From contig JAJYTF010000002.1 of the NCBI GenBank assembly GCA_021793155.1, positions 250,392 through 314,391 of the forward strand: a DNA stretch of 64,000 bases, read 5' to 3'. The position numbers and the translations under genes are program-made. This DNA comes from Pseudomonadota bacterium (GTDB lineage: Bacteria; Pseudomonadota; Alphaproteobacteria; Rhodospirillales; Magnetospirillaceae). The notes under the pieces were generated by a model that was given only the letters and a program-made list of their open reading frames with translations, had not been told where the DNA came from and did no database searches. Below, piece by piece: positions 11,838 to 22,011 of the stretch (the stretch's first letter is position 1; every line of letters begins with the position of its first letter).

Positions 11838-11898
11838 GATTGAATTGCGGAGAGATTCTGACGGGTGGTGACGGCACCATTCGTCAGAATCTCACTAC
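11838..11898 (+). repeat. Palindromic repeat B, copy 1
   Basis: A 61-nt element starting GATTGAATTG and containing a long hairpin. GAGATTCTGACG (11852-11863) pairs perfectly with 11882-11893, two possible G-U pairs follow, then TGGTG/CACCA closes an ACGG tetraloop. A second copy lies at 33570-33631 in the same orientation, about 49 of 62 positions identical by eye. Both copies lie just upstream of a + strand gene. It ends 34 nt before the chosen start of the FkbM-like gene. Confidence 0.75.
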
Positions 11899-11932
11899 TA
11901 AGGTATCATTGATCCTTTTTGGAGCAGGCTGC

Positions 11933-12757
11933 TTGAGCAAGACCATCAGCAGAGCCCTCGCATCGTTCGTCACCCTGGGCACGGGCTGGATGAAGCCTTA
12001 CCGCCGGACGATCACCCGGGCATTGGTTGCAGAACGGCTTCAGCCGACCATCTCGGTCAGCACAAAAGCAGGAGAACTGCGCTTCTTCGCCCCGACGGCG
12101 CGGTCGCTGCACGACCCCTGGCACCTGTCCGAAGGCGAGCCGGAGACGATCCGTTGGCTCGACAGCCTGCCTCCCGGTCAAGTGCTGTGGGACATCGGTG
12201 CCAATATTGGAATTTACAGCCTTTATGCCGCGAAATGCCGCGGAATGCAGGTGTTTGCCTTCGAGCCCAGCGCAGCCAGCTACGCCGTGTTGGTTCGCAA
12301 CATGGAAATCAACCGCCTGGACCAACGCATCAACGCCTATTGCCTGGCCTTTGACGCATCGGACCGCCTTGATTATCTGTATATGGCGAATACCGGGGCG
12401 GGGCATTCGATGCATGCCTTCGGCCAGACGACTTCGGTCGAAGGAGAGATCAATGCGGTTTTCCGGCAGTCCGTCCTAGGTTTCTCTGTCGATTCTTTTT
12501 GCGATTTCTTCCAGCCCTCGCCGCCCGACCATATCAAGCTCGATGTGGACAGTATCGAACTGAAAGTCCTGGAGGGCGCGCGACGCACGCTGGCCACCAC
12601 GGTCCGCAGCGTTCTGGTCGAGATCGACGAATCGCAAGGGCCGGCGCGTGGCGGAGACATAGAACGCCTGCTCGGCTCCCTCGGCTTCGCCCGCGACGCT
12701 GCGTTCGCCAATCAGGACTGCAGGCGAAACGTCCTGTTCCGCAAAGCGGGAACCTGA
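11933..12757 (+). CDS. FkbM-family SAM-dependent methyltransferase
   Basis: Predicted methyltransferase of 274 residues. A class I SAM-binding fold is visible in WDIGANIGIYSLYAAK (about residue 86), VFAFEPSAASYAVLVRN, and the FkbM-type tail HIKLDVDSIELKVLEGA followed by VLVEIDE. FkbM-like enzymes O-methylate sugars, lipids or natural products; the substrate here cannot be told. The start is taken as TTG 11933 with GGAGCAGG upstream, because a longer reading from 11840 would translate palindromic repeat B. It interrupts the usual ftsZ-lpxC adjacency, is flanked by repeats on both sides, and looks less GC-rich than its neighbours, suggesting acquisition. Confidence 0.85.
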   Translation: MSKTISRALASFVTLGTGWMKPYRRTITRALVAERLQPTISVSTKAGELRFFAPTARSLHDPWHLSEGEPETIRWLDSLPPGQVLWDIGANIGIYSLYAAKCRGMQVFAFEPSAASYAVLVRNMEINRLDQRINAYCLAFDASDRLDYLYMANTGAGHSMHAFGQTTSVEGEINAVFRQSVLGFSVDSFCDFFQPSPPDHIKLDVDSIELKVLEGARRTLATTVRSVLVEIDESQGPARGGDIERLLGSLGFARDAAFANQDCRRNVLFRKAGT

Positions 12758-12762
12758 CCGGC

Positions 12763-12867
12763 GCAAACGCGGCATAACCCCAGCCTCTGAGGAGCCGCCA
12801 AAGGCGGCGTCTCGAAGGATGCCCCGGCAGTCGGACAATTCTCTGCCCGGGGTTATGCCGCGTTTGC
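12763..12867. repeat. Long inverted repeat enclosing repeat A copy 1
   Basis: Perfect 19-bp arms GCAAACGCGGCATAACCCC (12763-12781) and the complement at 12849-12867 enclose 67 nt that are essentially repeat A. The left arm starts 6 nt after the FkbM stop. As RNA it would fold into a strong two-level hairpin that could terminate the upstream transcript. The second copy of repeat A does not have these arms. Confidence 0.75.
12785..12852 (+). repeat. Palindromic repeat A, copy 1
   Basis: A 68-nt element with the internal hairpin GCCGCC-AAA-GGCGGC, then TCTCGAAGGATG and GGCAGTCGGACAATT. A copy in the opposite orientation is at 58823-58891 with about five differences by eye. The core resembles the CTCGAAGGATG-type palindromes common in alphaproteobacterial intergenic regions. 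Confidence 0.8.
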
Positions 12868-13012
12868 CGATCCGCCAGAACCCATTGATTCGAAATAAGT
12901 TTTCCCCAACCCCAAAGGCGTAACATTTCGTAACAATGATTGATTTGAGCGGTAGCCCCGCCGCTGTTAGACCTTGAGCCTCGAAATCGCGTTTGATGCA
13001 AGGGTTCATTAT

Positions 13013-14032
13013 ATGTTCGACACCGGCACCTCTCTCGAGACTCTGCCGACACTTGCGTCCGAAGCATTCGAGCGCCACCTGCCCCCCGCCGTCCCGGCGG
13101 TCAGGCAACGTACGCTGAAGAGCTCCATCAGCTGCACCGGTGTCGGGCTGCATTCCGGCACGAAGATCACCATGACCTTGCATCCGGCCGCGCCCGACAG
13201 CGGAATTTTCTTCCGGCGCGTCGACATCGCCGGCGGGGGCGCCCTGATCCCGGCCCATTGGGCCAGTGTTTCAGACACCCGCCTGAACACCTGCGTTTCC
13301 GATGCCTCGGGGGTTTCGGTCCATACCATCGAACATCTGATGGCCGCCCTGGCCGGCATGAGTATCGACAACGCCGTCATCGACATCAACGGACCGGAAG
13401 TTCCGGTGATGGACGGCAGTGCCGCCCCCTTCGTCTTTCTCGTCGAATGCGCCGGCGTCGTCGAGCAGGCCGCACCGCGCTGCGCCATCAAGGTGCTGAA
13501 GCGGGTCGCCATCGAGGACGGCGACAAGCTGGCCATGCTAACGCCCGACCACTGCTTCTCGGTCAATGTCGAAATCAACTTCGCCAATCCGCTGATCGGC
13601 CGCCAGGACTGCTGGCTCACCATGAACGGTCAGTCCTTCAAGTCGGAAGTCAGCCGCGCCCGGACTTTCGGTTTCGAGCATGAAGTGGCCGCCCTGCGCG
13701 CTGCGGGGCTGGCGAAGGGCGGCTCGCTCGACAATGCGGTGGTGATCTCCAGCGACGGCCGGCAGGTGGTGAATGACGAGGGCCTGCGCTACGAGGATGA
13801 GTTCGTGCGGCACAAGGTCCTTGACGCGGTGGGTGACCTTTATCTGGCGGGGGCGCCGCTGCTCGCCCATTTCTACGGCCTGCGCACTGGCCACGGGCTG
13901 AACAACCGCTTGTTGGCGACGCTGTTCGCCGACCGAAGCGCCTGGACCGTGGTTCCCATGGAGTCCCGCGAGGGCAGGATTCCCGCCGCGGCCGCCGCCT
14001 CCCGGCGACTGCCTGCCGCAGCGATCGCCTGA
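13013..14032 (+). CDS. lpxC: LpxC, UDP-3-O-acyl-GlcNAc deacetylase
   Basis: Zinc metalloamidase of 339 residues catalysing the committed step of lipid A synthesis. Zinc ligands by family alignment are His104 in [12 protein letters not shown], His267 and Asp271 in [14 protein letters not shown], and the general-acid His294 in GHGLNN follows at the expected distance of 27. The N-terminal [11 protein letters not shown] motif is present. The ATG at 13013 has AAGGG about 8 nt upstream; a TTG at 12974 would add 13 residues with no conserved content. The gene is the standard downstream neighbour of ftsZ in this class, here separated by the FkbM gene. Confidence 0.96.
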   Translation: MFDTGTSLETLPTLASEAFERHLPPAVPAVRQRTLKSSISCTGVGLHSGTKITMTLHPAAPDSGIFFRRVDIAGGGALIPAHWASVSDTRLNTCVSDASGVSVHTIEHLMAALAGMSIDNAVIDINGPEVPVMDGSAAPFVFLVECAGVVEQAAPRCAIKVLKRVAIEDGDKLAMLTPDHCFSVNVEINFANPLIGRQDCWLTMNGQSFKSEVSRARTFGFEHEVAALRAAGLAKGGSLDNAVVISSDGRQVVNDEGLRYEDEFVRHKVLDAVGDLYLAGAPLLAHFYGLRTGHGLNNRLLATLFADRSAWTVVPMESREGRIPAAAAASRRLPAAAIA

Positions 14033-14080
14033 TATCCCGCTGCTCGAGTATATCCGCGGCGAAAGTTTCGCGCCGGGAGC

Positions 14081-14111
14081 TTGTGGAATCGGCCGGCTGG
14101 CATGCTATAGT
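14081..14111 (+). promoter_or_regulatory. Possible promoter before bamD
   Basis: TTGTGG at 14081-14086 and TATAGT at 14106-14111 resemble sigma-70 boxes, but the 19-nt spacer is long. It lies 35 nt before the bamD start, after the lpxC stop. Confidence 0.3.
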
Positions 14112-14145
14112 CTGGCCGGCCTAAACCTTCGTACCAGAGCAGGTA

Positions 14146-14967
14146 ATGAGCATCTTCCTCCGCGCGCGCCCGGCCTTCATCGCCCTTACCGTCGCCTTCG
14201 CCCTTCCGTTGCTGGCCAGTTGCGGGTCCGACGAGACCGCCAAGGACGAATACAAGGAGCGCCCGGTCGAGGAGCTGTACAACGAGGCGATGGACAACCT
14301 CAGTAACAAGGACTACGAAAAGGCGGTCAAAGCCTTCGACGAGGTGGAGCGCCAGCACCCCTATTCGGTCTGGGCGACCAAGGCCCAGCTGATGGCAGCC
14401 TATGCCCATTACGAACATAACGAATACGACGATGCAATCGTCGCGCTGGACCGCTTCATCCAGCTTCATCCCAGCCACAAGGATGTGGCCTACGCCTATT
14501 ATCTGAAGGCGCAGTGCTACTACGAACAAATCGCCGATGTCCGCCGCGACCAGAAGATGACGGCAAACGCCTTGAAGACGCTGCAGGAAATCGTCGACCG
14601 CTTCCCCAACAGCCGCTATGCCCGCGACGCCCGACTGAAGATCGACCTGGCCCGCGACCACCTGGCCGGCAAGGAAATGGATATCGGCCGGTACTATGAA
14701 CGCCAGCACGAATACCTGGCGGCGATCAACCGCTACCGGACCGTCGTCGACAACTATCAGACCACGACCCACGTGCCCGAGGCGCTGAACCGGCTGGTCG
14801 AATGCTATGAGTCTTTGGGCCTGAAGGACGAGGCGAAAAAGACTGCGGCGGTGCTCGGCTATAACTATCCCGGCAGCGAATGGTATACCGACAGCTATGA
14901 CGTGGTGAAAGGCCAGCCGGCCCGCTCGACAGAGAAGGACGGTGGCTGGTTCAGCTGGCTGTGGTGA
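14146..14967 (+). CDS. bamD: BamD, outer-membrane assembly lipoprotein
   Basis: Lipoprotein of 273 residues of the Bam complex, which inserts beta-barrel proteins in the outer membrane. A signal sequence ends in the lipobox LLASC with Cys26 as lipidation site. Tetratricopeptide-type helices follow, including EELYNEAMDNLSNKDYEKAV, VKAFDEVERQHPYS and LDRFIQLHPSHKDVAYAYY, the YfiO/ComL pattern. The lpxC-bamD-recN-ligA order is conserved in related bacteria. recN follows after one base. Confidence 0.94.
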   Translation: MSIFLRARPAFIALTVAFALPLLASCGSDETAKDEYKERPVEELYNEAMDNLSNKDYEKAVKAFDEVERQHPYSVWATKAQLMAAYAHYEHNEYDDAIVALDRFIQLHPSHKDVAYAYYLKAQCYYEQIADVRRDQKMTANALKTLQEIVDRFPNSRYARDARLKIDLARDHLAGKEMDIGRYYERQHEYLAAINRYRTVVDNYQTTTHVPEALNRLVECYESLGLKDEAKKTAAVLGYNYPGSEWYTDSYDVVKGQPARSTEKDGGWFSWLW

Positions 14968-14968
14968 C

Positions 14969-16633
14969 ATGCTGCTGGGCCTGTCGATTCGCGACGTCGT
15001 GCTCATCGACCGGCTTGACCTTGCTTTTCAGGCCGGTCTGTCCGTTCTGACCGGGGAAACCGGCGCCGGCAAGTCCATCCTGCTCGACTCGCTGGGCCTG
15101 GCGCTCGGCGCTCGTTCCGAAAGCGGCCTGGTGCGCCCCGGAGCGAAACAGTTGTCGGTCGCCGCCGAATTTGCCTTGCCGGCGGAGCACCCCGCCTCGC
15201 AAATTCTCGCCGACCAGGAAATGGAATTGGCCGACAGCCTGGTGCTGCGTCGCGTCGTCGCGGCCGACGGCCGCTCGCGCGCCTTCGTCAACGATCAGCC
15301 GGTCAGTATCGGCCTGCTGCGCCGCCTCGGCGACTGCCTGGTGGAGATCCACGGGCAATTCGAGAACCATGGCCTGTTGGATCCGGGCACCCATCGCACC
15401 GTGCTGGACGCTTTCGGCGACTGCGACCGGGCATCCGTGCGAGCCGCCTGGCATGCCTGGCAGGACGCCCGCACGGCGCGAACGCAGGCCGAATCGGCCC
15501 TAGCCAAGGCGCGCGGTGAAGAGGACTACCTGCGCCATGCGGTGGACGAACTCGCCGCCCTGGCTCCTCACCCCGATGAAGAGAACCAGTTGGCGGAGGA
15601 ACGGGCCGTGCTGATGCACGGTGAAAAGCTCATCGAGGGGATGAACGCCGCCCTTCAGGCATTGACCGGCAAGGGCGAGGTGGAAGCGTCGCTGCGCGGC
15701 GCTCAGCGTGCCCTCGAACGTGTCGCCGACAAAGCCGGAGGACGGCTCGACCCCATTATCGCCACCCTTGACCGCGCCGCCGTCGAAGCGGCCGAAGCGC
15801 GAAGCCTGCTGGAACACGCCTCCTCGACCGTCGACCTTGATCCCCATGCCCTGGACAAGGTGGAGGAACGCCTGTTCGCCCTGCGCGCCGCGGCCCGCAA
15901 ATACGGCGTCGAAGTGGAAGCCCTGGCCGGCCTGCGCCACAGGCTGGCCGCGGAACTGGAGGCGCTGGATGCCGGTAGCGACGGCGTCGAGCGCCTGGCA
16001 GCCGCCGAACAGGCGGCCAGGCGATCCTATGGGGCGGCCGCCGAAGCCTTGTCGGCGGCGCGCACCGCGGCGGCCCGCCGCCTCGACCTGGCGGTGGCCG
16101 CCGAACTGCCGCCGCTGAAGCTGGACAAGGCGACGTTCCGCACCCGCGTCGAACCGATGCCCGAGGCCTCGTGGAGCGAGAACGGTACCGATGTGGTGGC
16201 CTTCGAGGTCTCCACCAATCCGGGCCTGCCCGCCGGCCCCCTGGCCAAAATCGCTTCCGGCGGCGAGTTGTCGCGCTTCATGCTGGCGCTCAAGGTGGTC
16301 CTGGCCCGTACCAGCCCTGTTCCCACCATCGTCTTCGACGAAGTGGACAGTGGCATCGGCGGCGCCGTCGCCGCCGCGGTGGGCGAGCGACTGAGCAGCC
16401 TGGCGGCCGATCTGCAGGTTCTGGTGGTCACCCATTCGCCGCAAGTGGCGGCGCGCGGCACCCACCACTGGCATGTCGCCAAGGCCGACAATGGCAAGGG
16501 CGCCACGATCACCCGCGTCACCGCGCTGGAAACCTCGGATCGACGCGAGGAGATCGCCCGCATGCTGGCCGGCGCCGAAGTCACGGATCAGGCCCGCGCC
16601 GCCGCGGCCAGCCTGCTGGCGGCGCCGCGATGA
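14969..16633 (+). CDS. recN: RecN, SMC-like DNA repair ATPase
   Basis: SMC-like recombinational-repair protein of 554 residues acting on double-strand breaks. Walker A GETGAGKS is at residues 29-36, followed by LLDSLGLALGAR. A central coiled-coil-type region rich in Ala, Glu and Arg separates it from the signature ASGGELSRFMLALK and Walker B PTIVFDEVDSGIGG. The ATG at 14969 follows the bamD stop directly. No LexA box was sought successfully, since it is internal to an operon. Confidence 0.95.
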   Translation: MLLGLSIRDVVLIDRLDLAFQAGLSVLTGETGAGKSILLDSLGLALGARSESGLVRPGAKQLSVAAEFALPAEHPASQILADQEMELADSLVLRRVVAADGRSRAFVNDQPVSIGLLRRLGDCLVEIHGQFENHGLLDPGTHRTVLDAFGDCDRASVRAAWHAWQDARTARTQAESALAKARGEEDYLRHAVDELAALAPHPDEENQLAEERAVLMHGEKLIEGMNAALQALTGKGEVEASLRGAQRALERVADKAGGRLDPIIATLDRAAVEAAEARSLLEHASSTVDLDPHALDKVEERLFALRAAARKYGVEVEALAGLRHRLAAELEALDAGSDGVERLAAAEQAARRSYGAAAEALSAARTAAARRLDLAVAAELPPLKLDKATFRTRVEPMPEASWSENGTDVVAFEVSTNPGLPAGPLAKIASGGELSRFMLALKVVLARTSPVPTIVFDEVDSGIGGAVAAAVGERLSSLAADLQVLVVTHSPQVAARGTHHWHVAKADNGKGATITRVTALETSDRREEIARMLAGAEVTDQARAAAASLLAAPR

Positions 16634-16647
16634 TGGGGTTTTCCTGA

Positions 16648-18735
<2,088 letters not shown>

Positions 18736-18765
18736 CCTTCCAGCCGATTCCTCGGGCTACCACCC

Positions 18766-18795
18766 TTGACCAGGCATTTCCCGCACCCCTTATCC
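18766..18795 (+). promoter_or_regulatory. Possible promoter before the CBS gene
   Basis: TTGACC at 18766-18771 and TTATCC at 18790-18795, spacer 18 nt, lie 46 nt before the start. The -35 box is good, the -10 box weak. Confidence 0.35.
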
Positions 18796-18841
18796 TCCTT
18801 AGCGGCACCGCCGTACGCCAACAACTGGGGAGGAACGCAGC

Positions 18842-19279
18842 ATGATCGTCAAAGCCATCCTCAAAGGCAAAAGGAACAACGAGGTGGCGACCACGGTCGC
18901 CGGTCAATCGGTGACGGAAGCGGCCAAACTTCTGCATCAGCGGCGCATCGGCGCCCTGGTCGTGACGGAGAGCAATGGCGACATCGTCGGCATCATTTCC
19001 GAGCGTGACATCGTGCGCGGCATGGCTTTGCACCCCGGCGCCGTGGACAGCCTTAAGGTCCGCGACCTGATGACCAGTTCGGTGCTGGTCTGCAGCCCGG
19101 ACGACTCGGTCGGAAACCTGATGGGAACCATGACCAACAACCGCATCCGGCACCTTCCGGTCATGGAGCACGGCAAACTGGTGGGTATCATCACCATCGG
19201 CGACGTGGTCAAGTCCTGCCTCGACGAGACCACCATGCAGGTGGATTCCTTGCGCGAATACGTGATGGCTGGACGGTAG
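18842..19279 (+). CDS. CBS-domain pair protein
   Basis: Soluble protein of 145 residues consisting of two tandem CBS domains (about residues 8-65 and 72-130), as shown by AAKLLHQRRIGALVV, DIVGIISERDIVRG, LMGTMTNNRIRHLPVME and LVGIITIGDVVK. Stand-alone CBS pairs bind adenine nucleotides or SAM and act as energy sensors; the partner is unknown. GGGGAGGA lies well placed before the ATG. It is separated from ligA by about 100 nt with its own possible promoter. Confidence 0.9.
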   Translation: MIVKAILKGKRNNEVATTVAGQSVTEAAKLLHQRRIGALVVTESNGDIVGIISERDIVRGMALHPGAVDSLKVRDLMTSSVLVCSPDDSVGNLMGTMTNNRIRHLPVMEHGKLVGIITIGDVVKSCLDETTMQVDSLREYVMAGR

Positions 19280-19291
19280 ACCGTCAGCGAG

Positions 19292-19363
19292 GGGTGAGGG
19301 GAACTGCGCCCCACAAAGGGCCGACAACTTTGACACCCGCCTCCGGCGGCTACCCCCTCACCC
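19292..19363. repeat. Intergenic inverted repeat between convergent genes
   Basis: GGGTGAGGGG (19292-19301) and its complement (19354-19363) enclose about 50 nt between the CBS gene and the convergent TPR gene. The right side continues with CTCTCGCAAACGGGCGAGGG, the layout of the common CCCCTCACCC-type dispersed element. It may serve as a two-way terminator. Confidence 0.55.
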
Positions 19364-19404
19364 GGACGCTGCACGGCCGCACTCTCTCGCAAACGGGCGA
19401 GGGC

Positions 19405-20295
19405 CTATATCAACGCGTCCAGTTCCTTCAACGCCTTGCGGCGCAGTTCGACGGCATCGGCCCGCCCGTATAGCTCGGCCGAACGGGTCATATGGCCCCG
19501 TGCTTTCTCCCTTTCACCGCGCGCAACGGCCAAGCGGCCCAGTTCGAACAGGATATCGGCCTCGCCGCGCAGATGGCCGGCCTGCCCGTAAAGCCGGGCC
19601 GCCGCTTCCAGATTTTCCGCCGCCTCGGCCAGTCGCCGGGTCCGGCGCAACAGGTGCGCCAGTCCCGCCAGGGCGCTGGCTTCGCCCAGGACGTCTCCGG
19701 CCGCATGGAGCAGTTCGATGGCGCGGTCGTAATCCTGATGGGCCTGGTCGGGCTGACCGAGCAGGTCGTGCAGACCCGCCAGCGAGCGCAGGGCATGGGC
19801 TTCGCCGAGGCTGTCACCGACATGCCGGTAATGGCCGAGAGCCTGGTGGTACAGATCGAGCGCCAGATCCTGGCGACCTTCGTCGCGCTCGAGATGTCCG
19901 AGCCGCTTCAGCACATGCGCCTGTCCCGAAAGGTCGCCGGCAGCGTGGAACAGTTCGCGGGCGGCACCATAGCAGCTGCGGGCTTCGCCCAGATTACCGG
20001 TGCGGTGCGCCAGTTCGCCGAGGCGGGAAAGCACGCTTCCCTGCTCGCGCTGGTCGCCCCCCGGCGCCAGCAGCGTGCGGGCGTCGGTAAACGCCTCGCG
20101 GGCGGCAGCATGGTGGCCCATGCGCATTTCCAGGTCGCCCAGCGCAATCAGCGCGCTGGCTTGGCCTGACCGGTCCTTGGCCTCGTGATAGAGCATGCGG
20201 GCTCGGCGAAAGCCCTCGCGGGCGCGTTGGGTTTCGCCGGCGAGCCACAGCTGTTCGGCCTCTCTCAACGCTTCATCGGCCTTGGTGATTGCCAT
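19405..20295 (-). CDS. Tetratricopeptide-repeat protein
   Basis: Cytoplasmic protein of 296 residues made almost wholly of TPR-type helix pairs of about 40 residues, for example ALIALGDLEMRMGHHAAARE, LSRLGELAHRTGNLGEARS, LKRLGHLERDEGRQDLALD and LFELGRLAVARGEREKARG. No signal peptide, membrane helix or enzymatic domain is seen. TPR arrays mediate protein contacts; the partner is not evident from the neighbours. The gene stands alone, convergent with the CBS gene and divergent from the pentapeptide gene. Confidence 0.85.
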   Translation of the reverse strand: MAITKADEALREAEQLWLAGETQRAREGFRRARMLYHEAKDRSGQASALIALGDLEMRMGHHAAAREAFTDARTLLAPGGDQREQGSVLSRLGELAHRTGNLGEARSCYGAARELFHAAGDLSGQAHVLKRLGHLERDEGRQDLALDLYHQALGHYRHVGDSLGEAHALRSLAGLHDLLGQPDQAHQDYDRAIELLHAAGDVLGEASALAGLAHLLRRTRRLAEAAENLEAAARLYGQAGHLRGEADILFELGRLAVARGEREKARGHMTRSAELYGRADAVELRRKALKELDALI

Positions 20296-20450
20296 GGCGT
20301 GAGTCCATTCGTTGCATTTGCCCTCTCTAACAACGTAGGCCTGCCCGGGCCTCAGGTAAACGGCATACCGGCGAAAGCGGGGGTTTGACTTTGCCTGACA
20401 GCCCGAAAAATGCTTTCTCCGTCGTGGCCTTAGGATTAAATCTCTAGCTC

Positions 20451-20954
20451 ATGAACCCCCTCGGCTCCATTCTGCTCGCTACGCTCGCCGTTATCGCCTC
20501 GATCCAATGCGCAGGGGCCGCCGACTGCACGGAACCGCCGGGCCCCGCTGTGGACTGGCAGCGCTGCTATCTCGACGGCCGTGACTTCGAGGGGCAGGAC
20601 CTGAATCATGCTCGCCTGACCGACGCGAGTTTCGAGAGGGCCAACCTGAAGGGGGCCAATCTGACCGGGGCCAACGGCTTTCATGCCAAGTTCATCAGCA
20701 CCGGCATGGCCAAGGCCCGCCTCGACGACGGCAAGTTCCCCGAGGCCGACTTCACCAAGGCTGATCTCTCCGGCGCGTCCTTGCGCAATACCGACCTCCG
20801 GCGCGCCAAGTTCTTCAAGGCCAATCTGAAGGGCGCGGACCTGTCGGGGGCCAAGACCCTGGGCGCCGACATGCTCAACGCCGACCTTACCGGCGCCACC
20901 TGGACCGACGGCAAGCGCGTCTGCGGCGAAGGCTCGGTCGGACAGTGCTACTGA
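20451..20954 (+). CDS. Secreted pentapeptide-repeat protein
   Basis: Protein of 167 residues with an N-terminal signal peptide (MNPLGSILLATLAVIASIQC to AGAA) followed by a run of pentapeptide repeats of the A(D/N)Lxx type, e.g. ANLKGANLTGAN, ADFTKADLSGASL and ANLKGADLSGAK, which form a right-handed beta helix. The C-terminus carries two cysteines (VCGEGSVGQC). Function unknown; such proteins are usually binding or structural. It lies 10 nt before a GGDEF gene, suggesting an operon. Confidence 0.85.
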   Translation: MNPLGSILLATLAVIASIQCAGAADCTEPPGPAVDWQRCYLDGRDFEGQDLNHARLTDASFERANLKGANLTGANGFHAKFISTGMAKARLDDGKFPEADFTKADLSGASLRNTDLRRAKFFKANLKGADLSGAKTLGADMLNADLTGATWTDGKRVCGEGSVGQCY

Positions 20955-20964
20955 CGGGTGTCCC

Positions 20965-22011
20965 ATGGGCGGATCGGCCAATGAAGTGTTCTCCGAGGTG
21001 ATGCGCTGGGCCCGTTCGGCCCTCAATATGCTGGGGCAGGTCCGCATCCCACCGACACCGGCCCGCTACACCGTCGCCTACATGCACCAGACCGGACAGA
21101 TGCCGGATCTGTCCATGGCGCTCAACCGCCTGGTCGGCCACGACAAGCTGAGCGAGCGGGCGGTCGATGAGATCTACGACCAGTTCTTCGGCCGCTTCGT
21201 CGAAGAGGCCGAACTCCGCGATGCCAGCCAGCGTATCGAACGCACGGTTGCGGAGGTGGTCGACAGCCTTGCCCTGGCCAGTAACTCGGCCGAACATTAC
21301 GGCTTGGTGCTGGCCGATTTCGTCGATGGCACCGAGGCCGACCAGGGTACCGAGCTGGGCAGGGCCGCCGCCATGCTTGACGAAACCCTGCTTATGGCGG
21401 CGTCGAACCGCCGGCTCGGGGAACGGCTGGACACATCGTCGCGCGAAATCGAGTTGCTGCGCCAACATCTAGAGCGCCTGGAGCGAGAAGCCAGCCTCGA
21501 CGCGCTGACCGGCGTGGCCAACCGCAAGAGCTTCGACGCCGCCTTGCGCGAATCCGTCGTCCGCGCCAACCACGATGACAAGCCGTTGACCCTGCTGATG
21601 GTCGACATCGACCACTTCAAGCAGTTCAACGACACCCACAGCCACCTGCTGGGCGACCAGGTGCTGAAACTGGTGGCGCGATACATGACCAAATGCATCA
21701 AGAGCCAGGACATCCTCGCCCGCTATGGCGGCGAGGAATTCGGCGTCATCCTGCCCGGCATCGGTCTCGACGACGGCCTAAGGGTGGCCGAGAGCATCCG
21801 CCGCTATGTTGCCTCCAAGCATGTGGTCAACCGGCATACCGGTGAGACCTTGGGGCAGATCACCCTGTCGATCGGCGCTGCCGCATATCGAGCCGGCGAA
21901 ACCGCCGCCGGCTTGGTCAACCGTGCCGACGAGGCGCTGTACGCGGCGAAGGGGGCGGGCCGCAACCGCGTCGTTTCGGAAACCGAGCTGTCACCCGCCG
22001 AAAGCGAGTAG
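20965..22011 (+). CDS. GGDEF-domain diguanylate cyclase
   Basis: Predicted diguanylate cyclase of 348 residues. The N-terminal 170 residues are soluble and helical with no recognised sensor domain; a coiled-coil stretch (LGERLDTSSREIELLRQHLE) leads into the GGDEF domain. The active site reads RYGGEEF at 253-259, an accepted catalytic variant, and the LDALTGVANRK and DIDHFKQFNDTHSH motifs are intact. The allosteric I-site, normally RxxD, is KSQD (246-249). The 3' end overlaps the convergent transporter gene by 21 nt. Confidence 0.9.
   Translation: MGGSANEVFSEVMRWARSALNMLGQVRIPPTPARYTVAYMHQTGQMPDLSMALNRLVGHDKLSERAVDEIYDQFFGRFVEEAELRDASQRIERTVAEVVDSLALASNSAEHYGLVLADFVDGTEADQGTELGRAAAMLDETLLMAASNRRLGERLDTSSREIELLRQHLERLEREASLDALTGVANRKSFDAALRESVVRANHDDKPLTLLMVDIDHFKQFNDTHSHLLGDQVLKLVARYMTKCIKSQDILARYGGEEFGVILPGIGLDDGLRVAESIRRYVASKHVVNRHTGETLGQITLSIGAAAYRAGETAAGLVNRADEALYAAKGAGRNRVVSETELSPAESE

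Noticed and set aside
11852-11893. Guanidine-II (mini-ykkC) riboswitch
   Set aside because: The ACGG loop is suggestive, but there is only one hairpin and the downstream gene is not a guanidine gene.
11840-11932. Longer FkbM N-terminus from a TTG at 11840
   Set aside because: It would translate palindromic repeat B; a later TTG has a ribosome-binding site.
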